From: JANRJY01 sp033763735
GTDB taxonomy: Bacteria > Bacteroidota > Bacteroidia > Cytophagales > UBA9547
Direction: 5' to 3'
Assembly: GCA_033763735.1 (NCBI GenBank)
Contig: JANRJY010000069.1
Location: 73,653-137,652 of the forward strand
DNA length: 64,000 nt
Shown piece after piece: positions 10,340 to 19,959 of the stretch (the first letter of the stretch is position 1; every line of letters begins with the position of its first letter). The notes beneath the pieces were generated by a model. It saw nothing but the letters and a program-made list of their open reading frames with translations. It was not told the origin of the DNA and made no database searches. Position numbers and translations under genes: made by a program.

Positions 10340-10984
10340 ATGAGCAAATACTTAAATAAAAGCGTATTCGTATTATTTTTTTTTATTGGATTTAGTGTTT
10401 ATAGCCAAAAAATCGGGTATATCGATACAGAATTTATTTTGAGCAAAATCAAAGAATACAAAGCTGCAGAAGATGAGATTGACAAATTGGCCAACAAATA
10501 TCAGGTAGAAATTCAGGAAAAATATGCTGAAGTGGAAAAAATGCGGTCTGATTACAAATCAGAGGAAATCCTCTTAACTGAAGAGATGAAAAAGGAAAGG
10601 CAAGACACCATATTGGCCAAAGACAAAAGGGTAAGAGAATACCAAAGGAAAGTATTTGGATACGAAGGACTTATTTTTTTGAAACGTCAGGAATTGATTA
10701 AACCCATTCAGGAAAAAGTATATGTTGCTGTAGAGAAAGTCAGTAAAAAGAAACAAATCCAAATAATGTTTGACAAGTCAAGCGAACTTATAATGGTTTA
10801 CACCGATCCCAAACATGATTATACTGATTATGTACTTGATGAACTAGGCTTGGGTGACAAAAAAGACACTATTGATAACAAACGCAAAAGTGACTATGTG
10901 AAGGGCGACACATCAGGTGACACAGGTGGAGGAGGAACAAATTCGAATAGTAATAGTAACAATAATTCACCGACCAACAAATAA
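10340..10984 (+). CDS. OmpH/Skp family periplasmic chaperone (first copy)
   Basis: A 214-aa periplasmic chaperone for unfolded outer-membrane proteins. It has a signal peptide (residues 1-22, cleavage near VYSQ), the family opening KIGYIDTEFILSKI, then a long charged coiled coil (about residues 40-125) that forms the Skp tentacles. The C-terminal 35 residues are a low-complexity Gly/Ser/Asn tail that the second copy lacks. Its ATG abuts the preceding stop codon. Pairs of ompH genes usually follow bamA in this phylum; here they sit after proBA. Confidence 0.9.
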   Translation: MSKYLNKSVFVLFFFIGFSVYSQKIGYIDTEFILSKIKEYKAAEDEIDKLANKYQVEIQEKYAEVEKMRSDYKSEEILLTEEMKKERQDTILAKDKRVREYQRKVFGYEGLIFLKRQELIKPIQEKVYVAVEKVSKKKQIQIMFDKSSELIMVYTDPKHDYTDYVLDELGLGDKKDTIDNKRKSDYVKGDTSGDTGGGGTNSNSNSNNNSPTNK

Positions 10985-11019
10985 TTTGCTTTTATAGGTA
11001 CATTTTTCATCTATATTTG
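10985..11019 (+). promoter_or_regulatory. Bacteroidota-type promoter for the second ompH gene
   Basis: TTTG at 10985-10988, a 23-base spacer, then TATATTTG at 11012-11019, an exact TAnnTTTG match. The element ends 30 bases before the ATG at 11050, a suitable distance for a short leader. Confidence 0.55.
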
Positions 11020-11049
11020 TGCATTCAAACCTTAAGAAAATAATATTCC

Positions 11050-11631
11050 ATGAATTTTAAAAGACAATTACTAGCCATTTTTGCAATATTTTGCTTGATT
11101 TCATTCGCACAAGCACAAGTAAAACCATTCCGATTAGGATATACTAATGTTGATTATTTAATTAGCCTACATCCTGATAGCAAAAAAGTAGATGCAGAAT
11201 TGAAAAACTATCGCGCCCAGTTGGATAAAGAAGCAGAAACACTTGCAGGCGAGTTCAGAGGCAAGTATGAGTCATACGAAAAAGGCAAAAATATGATGGC
11301 CGAACCAGTACGTGCTACAAAGGAAAAAGAATTAATGGAACTTCAAGAACGTATTCAGGAGTTTCAAAAAAATGCTGAGGCAGATTTGCAGAAAAAACAA
11401 CTTGAACTTTTGCAACCTGTATTGGATAAAATTCAAAAAGCAATTGATGCCGTTGCTAACGAAAATGGATTTACATATGTATTAAATTCAGATGCCGGAT
11501 TCGGAACCACACCTGTACTTTTACATGGTCCTGAAAGTGATAATGTAACAGACTTAGTGCTTAAAAAGTTAGGCATAACTCCTCCTGCAAAAGATATCAA
11601 CAAGCAAAATCTTGCTCCTAAGAAAAAATAA
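11050..11631 (+). CDS. OmpH/Skp family periplasmic chaperone (second copy)
   Basis: A 193-aa Skp-like chaperone. It has a signal peptide with cleavage after AQAQ (about residue 23), the opening RLGYTNVDYLISLHP, a coiled coil over about residues 50-125 and a compact C-terminal part ending in VLKKLGITPP. It matches the usual family length better than its upstream paralogue. A TAnnTTTG promoter lies in the 65-base gap, so it may be transcribed independently. It likely holds outer-membrane proteins for the Bam complex. Confidence 0.92.
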   Translation: MNFKRQLLAIFAIFCLISFAQAQVKPFRLGYTNVDYLISLHPDSKKVDAELKNYRAQLDKEAETLAGEFRGKYESYEKGKNMMAEPVRATKEKELMELQERIQEFQKNAEADLQKKQLELLQPVLDKIQKAIDAVANENGFTYVLNSDAGFGTTPVLLHGPESDNVTDLVLKKLGITPPAKDINKQNLAPKKK

Positions 11632-11672
11632 CATCAGAGCGAATCGCTAAAATTGATTTGAAAAATATAAAA

Positions 11673-11722
11673 AAAACGATGGTATTTCCGCCTTTTTTAA
11701 AACAAGGAGATACCATCGTTTT
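11673..11722 (+). repeat. 13-bp perfect inverted repeat enclosing the start codon
   Basis: AAAACGATGGTAT at 11673-11685 and its exact reverse complement ATACCATCGTTTT at 11710-11722, with a 24-base loop. The ATG of the LD-carboxypeptidase gene (11679-11681) is inside the left arm, so an mRNA hairpin would hide the start codon. Confidence 0.6.
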
Positions 11723-12590
11723 AGTTGCTACTGCCCGCAAAATCACAAAGCCGGATATAGCATTCAGCATCCAAGTTTTTGAATCATGGGGCTTAACTGT
11801 GCACCTTTCTAAATATCTTTTTGAAGCAAATAACCAGTTTGCAGGTACTGACGATGAAAGACTTTTTGATTTGCAATCAGCAATTGACAACCCTAATATT
11901 AAAGCCATTTTTTGTGTTAAAGGAGGATATGGAACAGCAAGAATTATTGACAAAGTAAATTTTGAATCATTTAACAAAAATCCCAAATGGGTTTGTGGGT
12001 TCAGCGATGTTACGGTTTTACTCATGCATTTGGCAAATATTGGATTTGCAGGAATTCATTCCATTATGCCCACTCAATTTCCAAAAGAGAACAGTAAAAA
12101 TTCGATAGAAAGTTTAAAGCAAACACTTTTTGGTGAATTAGCCACATTTCAATTAAAACCACATCCGTTGAATATAAATGGCAAATCGAAAGGCAAACTA
12201 ATAGGAGGCAACTTGACCATTATCAATAACTTAATAGCAACATCATCTGATTTTGATTTTGAAAATTGTATATTGTTCATTGAGGATATTGATGAATATT
12301 TATATCATATTGACCGAATGTTGGGTCACTTATTTCGTACAAGTAAGTTAAATAAATTGGCAGGATTAATTGTGGGGCATTTTTCTGATATGAAAGATAA
12401 TACAGTGCCATTTGGTAAGGATAGTTATGCTATCATTAGCGATTATATAAGTAATTTTAATTTTCCGGTAGTTTTTGGATTTCCGGTTGGACATGAATTT
12501 GATAACTTGGCTTTGATAGTTGGTTCGGAAATCAAAATGGATGTTGACAGTCAACATGTTGTGATAGAATATTTATACAATGGCAATTGA
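11679..12590 (+). CDS. LD-carboxypeptidase (peptidase family S66)
   Basis: Cytoplasmic serine peptidase that trims the terminal D-alanine from recycled muropeptide tetrapeptides. The ATG at 11679 is preferred over the TTG at 11658 because the family begins right at the P..L..GDTI motif. The nucleophile Ser is in GFSDVTVL (about residue 109), the partner Glu in FIEDIDEYLYHIDRM (about 205), and the His in FPVGHE (about 276). About 303 aa is normal length. The start codon lies inside a perfect inverted repeat, and the 3' end overlaps the next gene by 11 bases, implying coupled translation. Confidence 0.93.
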   Translation: MVFPPFLKQGDTIVLVATARKITKPDIAFSIQVFESWGLTVHLSKYLFEANNQFAGTDDERLFDLQSAIDNPNIKAIFCVKGGYGTARIIDKVNFESFNKNPKWVCGFSDVTVLLMHLANIGFAGIHSIMPTQFPKENSKNSIESLKQTLFGELATFQLKPHPLNINGKSKGKLIGGNLTIINNLIATSSDFDFENCILFIEDIDEYLYHIDRMLGHLFRTSKLNKLAGLIVGHFSDMKDNTVPFGKDSYAIISDYISNFNFPVVFGFPVGHEFDNLALIVGSEIKMDVDSQHVVIEYLYNGN

Positions 12591-13731
12591 ACTTTCTATA
12601 GTAATGCCTTGCCTCAATGAGGCCGAAACACTTGAAATATGTGTTCGAAAAGCTTCTGATTTTTTAAAGAATAATAATGTAAATGGTGAGATAATTGTAG
12701 CTGACAATGGAAGTACAGATGGTTCCATTGAAATAGCGCAACAATGGGGCGCCAGAGTGGTACATATTCCACGTAAAGGATATGGAAGTGCACTTATTGG
12801 AGGCTTTACAGCAGCAGAAGGAAAATATATTATCATGGGTGATTCTGATGATAGTTACGATTTTTCGGAATTGAATCCATTTTTGCATAAAATTAGAGAA
12901 GGTTTCGATGTAGTAATGGGCAATCGATTCAAAGGAGGCATTCAAAAAGGTGCCATGCCTTTTTTACATTATTGGCTTGGTAATCCGGTATTGTCATTCA
13001 TTGGCAGATTATTTTTTAATAGTCGAATTGGGGATTTTCACTGTGGGTTGCGTTGCTTTACTAAGGAGGCATTTCTAAAAATGGATTTGCAAACCACCGG
13101 AATGGAATTTGCTACCGAAATGATTGTGAAAGCACAATTGCTTCAAATGAAAGTAACAGAAGTGCCAACCAAATTGTATCCCGATGGTAGAAGCAGACCT
13201 CCTCACTTACGTACATGGAGAGATGGGTGGAGACATTTACGATTTATGCTTTTGTATTCACCGGCTTGGCTTTTTTTATATCCCGGATTATTACTTATGC
13301 TTACAGGTGTATTTGTAGGATCATTTATTGTATTTACCCCTGTGCACTTAGGAAAAACATATTTTGATATCAACACACTGATATACATGGGATTGTTTGT
13401 AATAGTAGGTTTTCAGACAGTTTCTTTTTTTCTTATTTCTAAAACTTATGCAGTAACACACAATTTGTTACCAACAGATAAAAATCTTGAAAAATTTATG
13501 CGAATTTTTAGCTTGGAAATGGGATTATTGATAGGATTAGGTTTTCTAGTTGTTGGAATAGTTATTTCATTTTTAGCCCTTTCAAACTGGGAACAGGCCA
13601 ATTTTGGTCAGCTTGACCCACGCCAAAGTATCAGGTGGGTGCTACCTGCCATTGTCAGTATATTATTGGGAGTTCAGTTCTTGCTTACTTCTTTTTTTAT
13701 TGGGATAATGGGGTTAAAACAAAGAAATTAA
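12580..13731 (+). CDS. GT2 family glycosyltransferase, polyprenyl-phosphate type
   Basis: A 383-aa inverting glycosyltransferase. The GT-A domain (about residues 1-215) has SIVMPCLNEAET at its start, ADNGSTDGS near residue 41 and the metal-binding DSD at 88-90 in MGDSDDSYDF. Hydrophobic segments near 228-250, 265-290, 312-338 and 352-378 anchor it in the inner membrane. The overall layout resembles dolichol-phosphate mannose/glucose synthases that load a sugar onto a lipid carrier; the sugar is not predictable. It overlaps the LD-carboxypeptidase gene by 11 bases. Confidence 0.88.
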   Translation: MAIELSIVMPCLNEAETLEICVRKASDFLKNNNVNGEIIVADNGSTDGSIEIAQQWGARVVHIPRKGYGSALIGGFTAAEGKYIIMGDSDDSYDFSELNPFLHKIREGFDVVMGNRFKGGIQKGAMPFLHYWLGNPVLSFIGRLFFNSRIGDFHCGLRCFTKEAFLKMDLQTTGMEFATEMIVKAQLLQMKVTEVPTKLYPDGRSRPPHLRTWRDGWRHLRFMLLYSPAWLFLYPGLLLMLTGVFVGSFIVFTPVHLGKTYFDINTLIYMGLFVIVGFQTVSFFLISKTYAVTHNLLPTDKNLEKFMRIFSLEMGLLIGLGFLVVGIVISFLALSNWEQANFGQLDPRQSIRWVLPAIVSILLGVQFLLTSFFIGIMGLKQRN

Positions 13732-13883
13732 AATAGTATATTAATTAATTGATTTGCAGTGCTGTCGGAAGTTTCTTTCCTAAACAACGAATCATTATTT
13801 TTTTTCTAAACACATTATTTTCAATTCCAAGTTTAATCGGATCTGTATTAATAGTGTTTGTTTGTATTTAAGATTTAAAAAAA

Positions 13884-13929
13884 GTAAGATTTAACAAATT
13901 TTTACTTTGGAATATTTGTCAAATCTTAC
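13884..13929 (-). terminator. Rho-independent terminator of the giant SBBP gene
   Basis: GTAAGATTT-A-ACAAAT (13884-13899) pairs with ATTTGT-C-AAATCTTAC (13914-13929): 15 base pairs with one A/C mismatch. On the minus strand the hairpin is followed directly by a run of seven T. It lies 9 bases beyond the stop of the 13939-18510 gene. Confidence 0.75.
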
Positions 13930-13938
13930 CACAAGAAA

Positions 13939-16900
13939 TTACTCCACCTCCAATTTCTTCATTGTTGTACCCACTTTTACCAAATACATTCCTTTGGGCA
14001 GATTAGACTTAATTTCAGTATTTTCTGAATCTAGTTCTAAGATGTAAAGTAAATTGCCTTGAGATGAGTAAATATTTAAAGTGCTTCCTATTTCAGTATT
14101 TGAAATAGTAAATTTTCCATCAGCAGTTGGATTAGGAAAAATTCTTATGGCTTTTGTTTGCTCTGAAGTGGTAAACAAACCTACAGAAGATGTAATTGTA
14201 GAGGTTACAGTGGATGTAACTGAAGTGTTAGTTATACTACAGCTAACAATATTTGCTGGATTGCTAACGATACTACCACAAGCCCCGGAAACAGTAACCA
14301 AATAAGTTCCCTCTATGGTTTTTGAAATTAAAGAAGTATTTTCACCAGAATTCCAATTGTAGGTAATTGGCGCTTCTCCAGTAGCAGCAACTGACAAATT
14401 AATTGCATTTCCTCCACAAAGTGTGTTGTTGCTTATTGGTTGGGTAGTAATTTGTGTTGATTGTTTCCTCGAAAGTGTAGCTGGACTACTTATCACTTTC
14501 CCACAGATTCCAGAAACAGTTACCAGATAATTACCTAAAACAGAGGTTACTATTACATCATTTGTAGAACCATTTGACCAAGCATAACTAACACCTGTAC
14601 CGGTAGCCGATATGTTTAAATTTGCAATATTTCCTTCACAGATTTGAGTTGATTGTGGTTGTATTAAAATAGTAGGAGGTTCGCAACCAATAATAGCAGT
14701 TAGTTCAATTGGATTGGATTCAACCACACCGCAAGTTCCGATTACTGTGGCAGTATAAATTCCTGAAATGGAAGTATTTATATTGGGACTTGTTTCTCCG
14801 GAATTCCACAAATATGTTAGGTTATCTCCGGTAGCAACAACACTAAAATTTGCGAAATTACCCGATGGGACAGTAGTATTAACTGATTGTGAAGAAATAT
14901 TTGTTGTAGGAATAGCAACTAATGAAACGGTATTACTTACTGCCGAACCACAAGAACCTATAACTGTCAGTGTGTAATTGCCAGATGATGAAGGCGATAA
15001 GAATGATGTATTCGCTCCATTTGACCAAACAAATGTCAGATTATCTCCTGAAATGGGTGTTGATAAAATGTTGAAATTCGATCCGCAAATGGTTTCAGAT
15101 GCGAAAGTTCCTGTAATTTGTGGGGGTGAAAGCTTAGTTAAATTTACCACATTACTTGCCATTGTTCCACAAGTACCTGTAACAGTGGCACTATAGGTAT
15201 CGGTGCTCGATGCATTAATACTAGAATTGTTTCCTATACTGGTATATCCAGTACTCCATTCAAACGAATTATTTATGCCTGTTGCACTTAAGCTGTATGT
15301 GATTGAGCTACAAGTTGTAGTAGGGCTGCTAGGTAGCATTCCTACTAATGAAGTTATCGGATTTACGTTCATGATGATTCCAGATGAAGTTGCAGTAGCA
15401 CTTGATAAGCAATTTCCACTGGAAGTTATAATACATAAAACATTTATTCCGTTAGTTAATGCATTTGTTGTAAATAAATTAGAATTGGTATTAAAATAAC
15501 TATTTCCAACTTTCCAAGTAATTCTTGGATTGGAGCCTCCATTGGTTAAAGTAGCTGTAAAAGGTACGTTATCTCCTGAACATATTGTTGTATTAGGGGT
15601 GGAGATTGTAACTGAAGGACTTACTAAGGAAGTGGTCATATTAACAGAGTTGGATGTTGCTGTGTTGGAAGTTAAACAAGTTGGATTGGTTACAGTAATT
15701 ACTAATGAAATTTGATCATTATTGGCCAGCGTGGTTGAACCATAAGTAGGCGTTGTTGCTACAGGAACACTGTTTTTGCTCCACACATAGGTAATATTTC
15801 CTCCATTCGTATTTGCACTCACACCCGCAAAGGTCACTCCGGTGCCACTGCAAATATTTGTTTGAGTGGCTGAAATTGAAATTGTTGGGGTAGTATTCAG
15901 AATTCTGGAAATAGACACATTACTTGTGCTTTTGCAGTTGGGAATGCTTGTAGCCGTAATTACAAAACTAGTTGTAGTTACCGTTGGACTTATAGTTGCA
16001 GAATTGGCATTTAGTAAGGTAAGTCCTACATTAGTTGGCCAAGAAATGTTACCCCCAAATCTTGTAACAGTGGAAGTGATACCAACACAAGTGCTTACAC
16101 TTGGGGTAACACTTCCGGTAATAACTGGAGGAGAAACCACAGAAACCGTAAATGGATTTCCTGTAATGGTACATCCATTGCTACCTTGTGCAGTATAATT
16201 CACTAAATTAGAGCCTGCAATTGAGTAAATTTTGGATACTGTATTGGTTGCTGAAAAGCCTGAACCAAAGTCATATAAGCTGGCCCCGTTGAACGTAAGA
16301 GTCAACGACTCACCGGTGCAAAAAACCGGTTTTGAGGCAGTTATGGTTACGACAGGTAATGGTTTTACAGTTACTGTTAACGCTACTGATTTTTGACACC
16401 CTTGGGCAGAAGTACCGGTAACTGTATAAGTAGATGTTACAAGTGGAGATTGAATAATATTTACAGCAGAGTTGCTAGCAACGGGTGCTGCCCATGAATA
16501 AATATTTGCGCCTCCCGCACTAAGTGTAATAGTGGCGTTATCTGCGCACGCATTGTTACGTGAAACTACTGCTGAAATACCAGGCAACGATTTTACTACC
16601 AAAGTATACGTGGCAACATCTGTACAACCGACAGATGCTGTTCCAGTTACAGAAAAGGTTGTGGTTACGGTTGGGCTAACTACATATGTACTCGTATTGG
16701 GACCACCCACCCAACTGTAGGTATTTGCATTTGAAGCTGTTAATGTAGCTGATTGTCCTGCGCAAATACTGGTTGGAGCAGAAGAAATAGCAACAACCGG
16801 TGGTGCGTTTTTTGTTACTATTGCTATGTTTCTTGCACTCTCGCCACATGTATTTGAAGCGGATACATAAAAGTTTGTGTTTGCAGTAAGAACGGCTGTC

Positions 16901-18510
16901 GTATAACTATAGCTGGTATTAGATTGCAAAGGACTCGTGATGGTATTATTTGCAAACCATCTCACTGTAGTACTCACAGGTAAAGCATTTACTTGCAACA
17001 GTACGGATGCATTATTACAAAAACTAAGTGTTGAAGCAGTGGTATTAATGGTAGGCGTAGGTGGCATCACACAATTGTTGAAACTCAAAAAGAATGCGTC
17101 AGATAAACCACTGGAAGTGATATTTACAGGTGTGGTAGTGGAACTCACGTTAACAATATTGTTAAAAGTACCCGATACATAAAAAGCGGTTCCATTCACA
17201 GCCATTCCATTCAAAAAATCATCACCTGCTTCGCCAAATGTTTGAATATTGTTAGTAAAATTGCCATTGGCATCGTATTTGGCAATGAAAACATCATAGC
17301 CTCCATTGCTAGTAAACGAGCTGGTGAGTGTAGAAGGATCAAACTCGCATGTACCTTGAAACATGCCCGCAACGATGACATCTCCTGCCGAATTTATAGC
17401 AACTTTTTTGGGGTAATCAATCCCATTTCCTTTGATTCCTTTGACCCATTGAAAAGTCCCACTAGAATTTAGTTTACACAAAAATCCATCACTTACTGTG
17501 TTGCTTAATCCAGCCAAGCCTCCTAACGTACTAGAGTAATCAAAGTCAGAGGTGCTGCCAGCAGCTCCTCTATAAGTTCCTACAGAGTAAACATTCCCCG
17601 AAGCATCTACATCCAAATCATAAGCGACTTGATCTTGCAAACCTCCAAATGTTCTGAACCATTGAAAGCTATAGGTTGGTCCGTATTTTATTATAAATGC
17701 ATCAAGGTTACCTGTACCAACCGTTGACAAAACTCCGGTTGAAGCTAGTTGGACACTATAGTATCCACTCACGTACACATTTCCATTCGCATCAACTGCC
17801 ACTTTTCTTAATTCATCACTATTGGTAGTGCCATATTTCCCTACGCCTACATAAGTTCCATTAAAAGCATCCAATCTCCAAAGTATGCCATCTCTGCCCG
17901 TTGTACCCACTATTACACTCCCAGCACTTGGATCGAAGTCAATGGCATTTCCTCCATTATCATCTGCCGAGCCACCGATGATTACATCTCCATTATTGTC
18001 AATTGCAATCGAAAATCCATAGTCATCACCGGAACCTCCGGCAGTTTTTATCCATTGAAAAGTACCGCTTGAGTTTATTTTCAATACAAAAATATCGAAT
18101 GTACTGAGGTTGGAAGTTACATTGCTCGTACCTACACCCGGGTCAAAATCTACTGTTCCTTTAAAATATCCTGTCACAAATACATTTAATGAAGCATCAA
18201 CTACAATGTCGGTAATAATTACTTCGCCTCCGGTAAGTCCTTTTACCCATTGCACTACTCCTGCAGAATTGTTTTTTATAATGAACCCATTGTTTGTGCC
18301 GGATGCTGAAATAATTGTTCCGTTGAAATCAACAGTTCCATTAAACGATCCTGCTAAGTAAGTATTTCCGGATCCATCAACATAAGTTGATCTTCCATCG
18401 TCTGCTAAATTAGAACCATATCTGCGTGTGAGTCCTAATGTTTGACCAAATGATTGAATGCATAATAAAAGTGAAATGAATAAATGTGTGATTAAGTATA
18501 TTTTTTTCAT
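13939..18510 (-). CDS. Giant T9SS-secreted SBBP-repeat / Ig-like protein
   Basis: A 1523-aa exported protein. The signal peptide spans residues 1-22. Residues about 30-480 are SBBP-type beta-propeller repeats (GN.Y..G.F.G..DF and GTFQWVK...G patterns). Residues about 485-1430 are many Ig/PKD-like repeats of 70-90 aa with the pattern CSG...L.A.....Y.WS.G......V...G.Y.VTV.G.CG. The last 75 residues form a type A T9SS sorting domain (IFPNPTADGKF...LPKGMYLVKVG), so the protein should cross the outer membrane via T9SS. The end repeats resemble those of the proteins encoded at 21187-25671 and 25941-27857. Its function may be adhesion or matrix; no enzymatic domain is seen. Confidence 0.88.
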   Translation of the reverse strand: MKKIYLITHLFISLLLCIQSFGQTLGLTRRYGSNLADDGRSTYVDGSGNTYLAGSFNGTVDFNGTIISASGTNNGFIIKNNSAGVVQWVKGLTGGEVIITDIVVDASLNVFVTGYFKGTVDFDPGVGTSNVTSNLSTFDIFVLKINSSGTFQWIKTAGGSGDDYGFSIAIDNNGDVIIGGSADDNGGNAIDFDPSAGSVIVGTTGRDGILWRLDAFNGTYVGVGKYGTTNSDELRKVAVDANGNVYVSGYYSVQLASTGVLSTVGTGNLDAFIIKYGPTYSFQWFRTFGGLQDQVAYDLDVDASGNVYSVGTYRGAAGSTSDFDYSSTLGGLAGLSNTVSDGFLCKLNSSGTFQWVKGIKGNGIDYPKKVAINSAGDVIVAGMFQGTCEFDPSTLTSSFTSNGGYDVFIAKYDANGNFTNNIQTFGEAGDDFLNGMAVNGTAFYVSGTFNNIVNVSSTTTPVNITSSGLSDAFFLSFNNCVMPPTPTINTTASTLSFCNNASVLLQVNALPVSTTVRWFANNTITSPLQSNTSYSYTTAVLTANTNFYVSASNTCGESARNIAIVTKNAPPVVAISSAPTSICAGQSATLTASNANTYSWVGGPNTSTYVVSPTVTTTFSVTGTASVGCTDVATYTLVVKSLPGISAVVSRNNACADNATITLSAGGANIYSWAAPVASNSAVNIIQSPLVTSTYTVTGTSAQGCQKSVALTVTVKPLPVVTITASKPVFCTGESLTLTFNGASLYDFGSGFSATNTVSKIYSIAGSNLVNYTAQGSNGCTITGNPFTVSVVSPPVITGSVTPSVSTCVGITSTVTRFGGNISWPTNVGLTLLNANSATISPTVTTTSFVITATSIPNCKSTSNVSISRILNTTPTISISATQTNICSGTGVTFAGVSANTNGGNITYVWSKNSVPVATTPTYGSTTLANNDQISLVITVTNPTCLTSNTATSNSVNMTTSLVSPSVTISTPNTTICSGDNVPFTATLTNGGSNPRITWKVGNSYFNTNSNLFTTNALTNGINVLCIITSSGNCLSSATATSSGIIMNVNPITSLVGMLPSSPTTTCSSITYSLSATGINNSFEWSTGYTSIGNNSSINASSTDTYSATVTGTCGTMASNVVNLTKLSPPQITGTFASETICGSNFNILSTPISGDNLTFVWSNGANTSFLSPSSSGNYTLTVIGSCGSAVSNTVSLVAIPTTNISSQSVNTTVPSGNFANFSVVATGDNLTYLWNSGETSPNINTSISGIYTATVIGTCGVVESNPIELTAIIGCEPPTILIQPQSTQICEGNIANLNISATGTGVSYAWSNGSTNDVIVTSVLGNYLVTVSGICGKVISSPATLSRKQSTQITTQPISNNTLCGGNAINLSVAATGEAPITYNWNSGENTSLISKTIEGTYLVTVSGACGSIVSNPANIVSCSITNTSVTSTVTSTITSSVGLFTTSEQTKAIRIFPNPTADGKFTISNTEIGSTLNIYSSQGNLLYILELDSENTEIKSNLPKGMYLVKVGTTMKKLEVE

Positions 18511-18685
18511 AATTGAGCTAAGTTTTGGCTTTTATACTTTAAAAATATAGCTTCAATTTTTTATTATACATCTCAAATGATAGGTGTCGAATTATTTTAT
18601 ATAAGTGCTGCATTCTAATTCATAACTGAATGGTTACTTATTATTTATTTAAACTATCTATGTGCTACGGAATTAATACGATTAT

Positions 18686-19948
18686 ATGGTTACGTTATTC
18701 ATTCACCCTAATTTGCGCAATCCGCAACATAAGCAACACAAAAGTGCAATTATACTTTCGTGGGTGCTGTTATTTATACTTTTGTTTATAGTGTTTTACC
18801 TTTTGTATTTTGAGATATATGAGTCGGACAATAAACTCAAAATGACTACAAATTATGTTCAAAGTATCATATTTATAGCATCAATCATAGCCATTCGATT
18901 TTCTAAAAACTTATCAAATACTATTGCGGTAGCAGCTTTATGTTGTTATCCAATTATTTTCATTTGTATTTACACTACTGGTGGAATATTTTCTGTAGAT
19001 GTTATTTGGATGATAATCATTACTACATTAATATTTGTTTTTTCGGGCACAAGATGGGGACTGGGTTTTTCAATAATTTCTATTTTGATAATTGTAATTC
19101 TTTTCAAACTCGAGGAAGGAGGCTATGGTTCAAACAATTATTTTAAAAAATACATCATTGAACATAATAGCAATTACTATTTTCTTACTTTATTTTTTGT
19201 TTTTATACTAATGTCAGCGGTACTTACCGTATTCACTAATATTTTACAAAAGGCTAACCAAAAAATCGAGTTGTTAACACAAGAAAAAATAGAAACACTT
19301 GAAAAAATGGTTGCGCACAAAACATTGGAATTGAGTGATTTGAGAAGAAACCTATCCAAAGATTTTCATGACGAAATGGGAAATAAACTGGCTAGTATCA
19401 ATATAATTTCAGAAACAATCGGAATAAAACTTTTGAGTAAGGATTCGGACAAAACTGAAATATCAGAAATGCTTGGCTCTATAAAAAACAAAACCAAAGA
19501 ATTAATAGAAGGCACAAGGGATTTTATTTGGTCAGTTGATTTTAAAAGCGACTATATCATTGAACTGTATAAGTATATGAGAGATTTTGGTAATACTTTT
19601 TTTCGACCTTTTAATATTGATTTTATGATAGAAGAAGATTTTGAAGAAAACATAGAAGTTCAATTGGCTCCTACCATCACACGCCAGATAGTTTTTATAT
19701 GCAAAGAAATATTAACAAATGCTGCCAAACATGCGCTATGCACTCAAGTGCAAGTACTTATGCAAATTCAAACTAATTATTTGGTAATATCAATATCAGA
19801 TAATGGAAAAGGATTTGATGTGAAAATTAAATCAGAAAGAGGATTGCGGAATATTATTGAAAGAATAAAGTTGATCAATGGCACATATACTGTTGATTCC
19901 AATGCAAATGGAACAAAATACGAATTATCAATACCTATTAAATCATAA
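18686..19948 (+). CDS. Membrane sensor histidine kinase
   Basis: A 420-aa kinase. Six hydrophobic segments (about residues 22-42, 57-72, 79-95, 105-120, 126-141 and 164-185) form a membrane sensor with no obvious extracellular domain. A coiled linker follows, then a HisKA_3-type box DFHDEMGNKLASINI with His 228 as phosphorylation site. The ATP-binding domain has the N box KEILTNAAKHA (about 335) and the G box SDNGKGFD (about 373). It is followed after 11 bases by its LytTR response regulator. The signal sensed is unknown. Transcribed away from the giant surface-protein gene at 13939-18510. Confidence 0.92.
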   Translation: MVTLFIHPNLRNPQHKQHKSAIILSWVLLFILLFIVFYLLYFEIYESDNKLKMTTNYVQSIIFIASIIAIRFSKNLSNTIAVAALCCYPIIFICIYTTGGIFSVDVIWMIIITTLIFVFSGTRWGLGFSIISILIIVILFKLEEGGYGSNNYFKKYIIEHNSNYYFLTLFFVFILMSAVLTVFTNILQKANQKIELLTQEKIETLEKMVAHKTLELSDLRRNLSKDFHDEMGNKLASINIISETIGIKLLSKDSDKTEISEMLGSIKNKTKELIEGTRDFIWSVDFKSDYIIELYKYMRDFGNTFFRPFNIDFMIEEDFEENIEVQLAPTITRQIVFICKEILTNAAKHALCTQVQVLMQIQTNYLVISISDNGKGFDVKIKSERGLRNIIERIKLINGTYTVDSNANGTKYELSIPIKS

Positions 19949-19959
19949 ACAGAAATATT

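Noticed and set aside
13939..18510. Several plus-strand frames of 60-110 codons opposite the giant gene
   Set aside because: They mirror the low-complexity Thr/Val/Ser-rich repeats of the minus-strand protein and show no family features or promoters.
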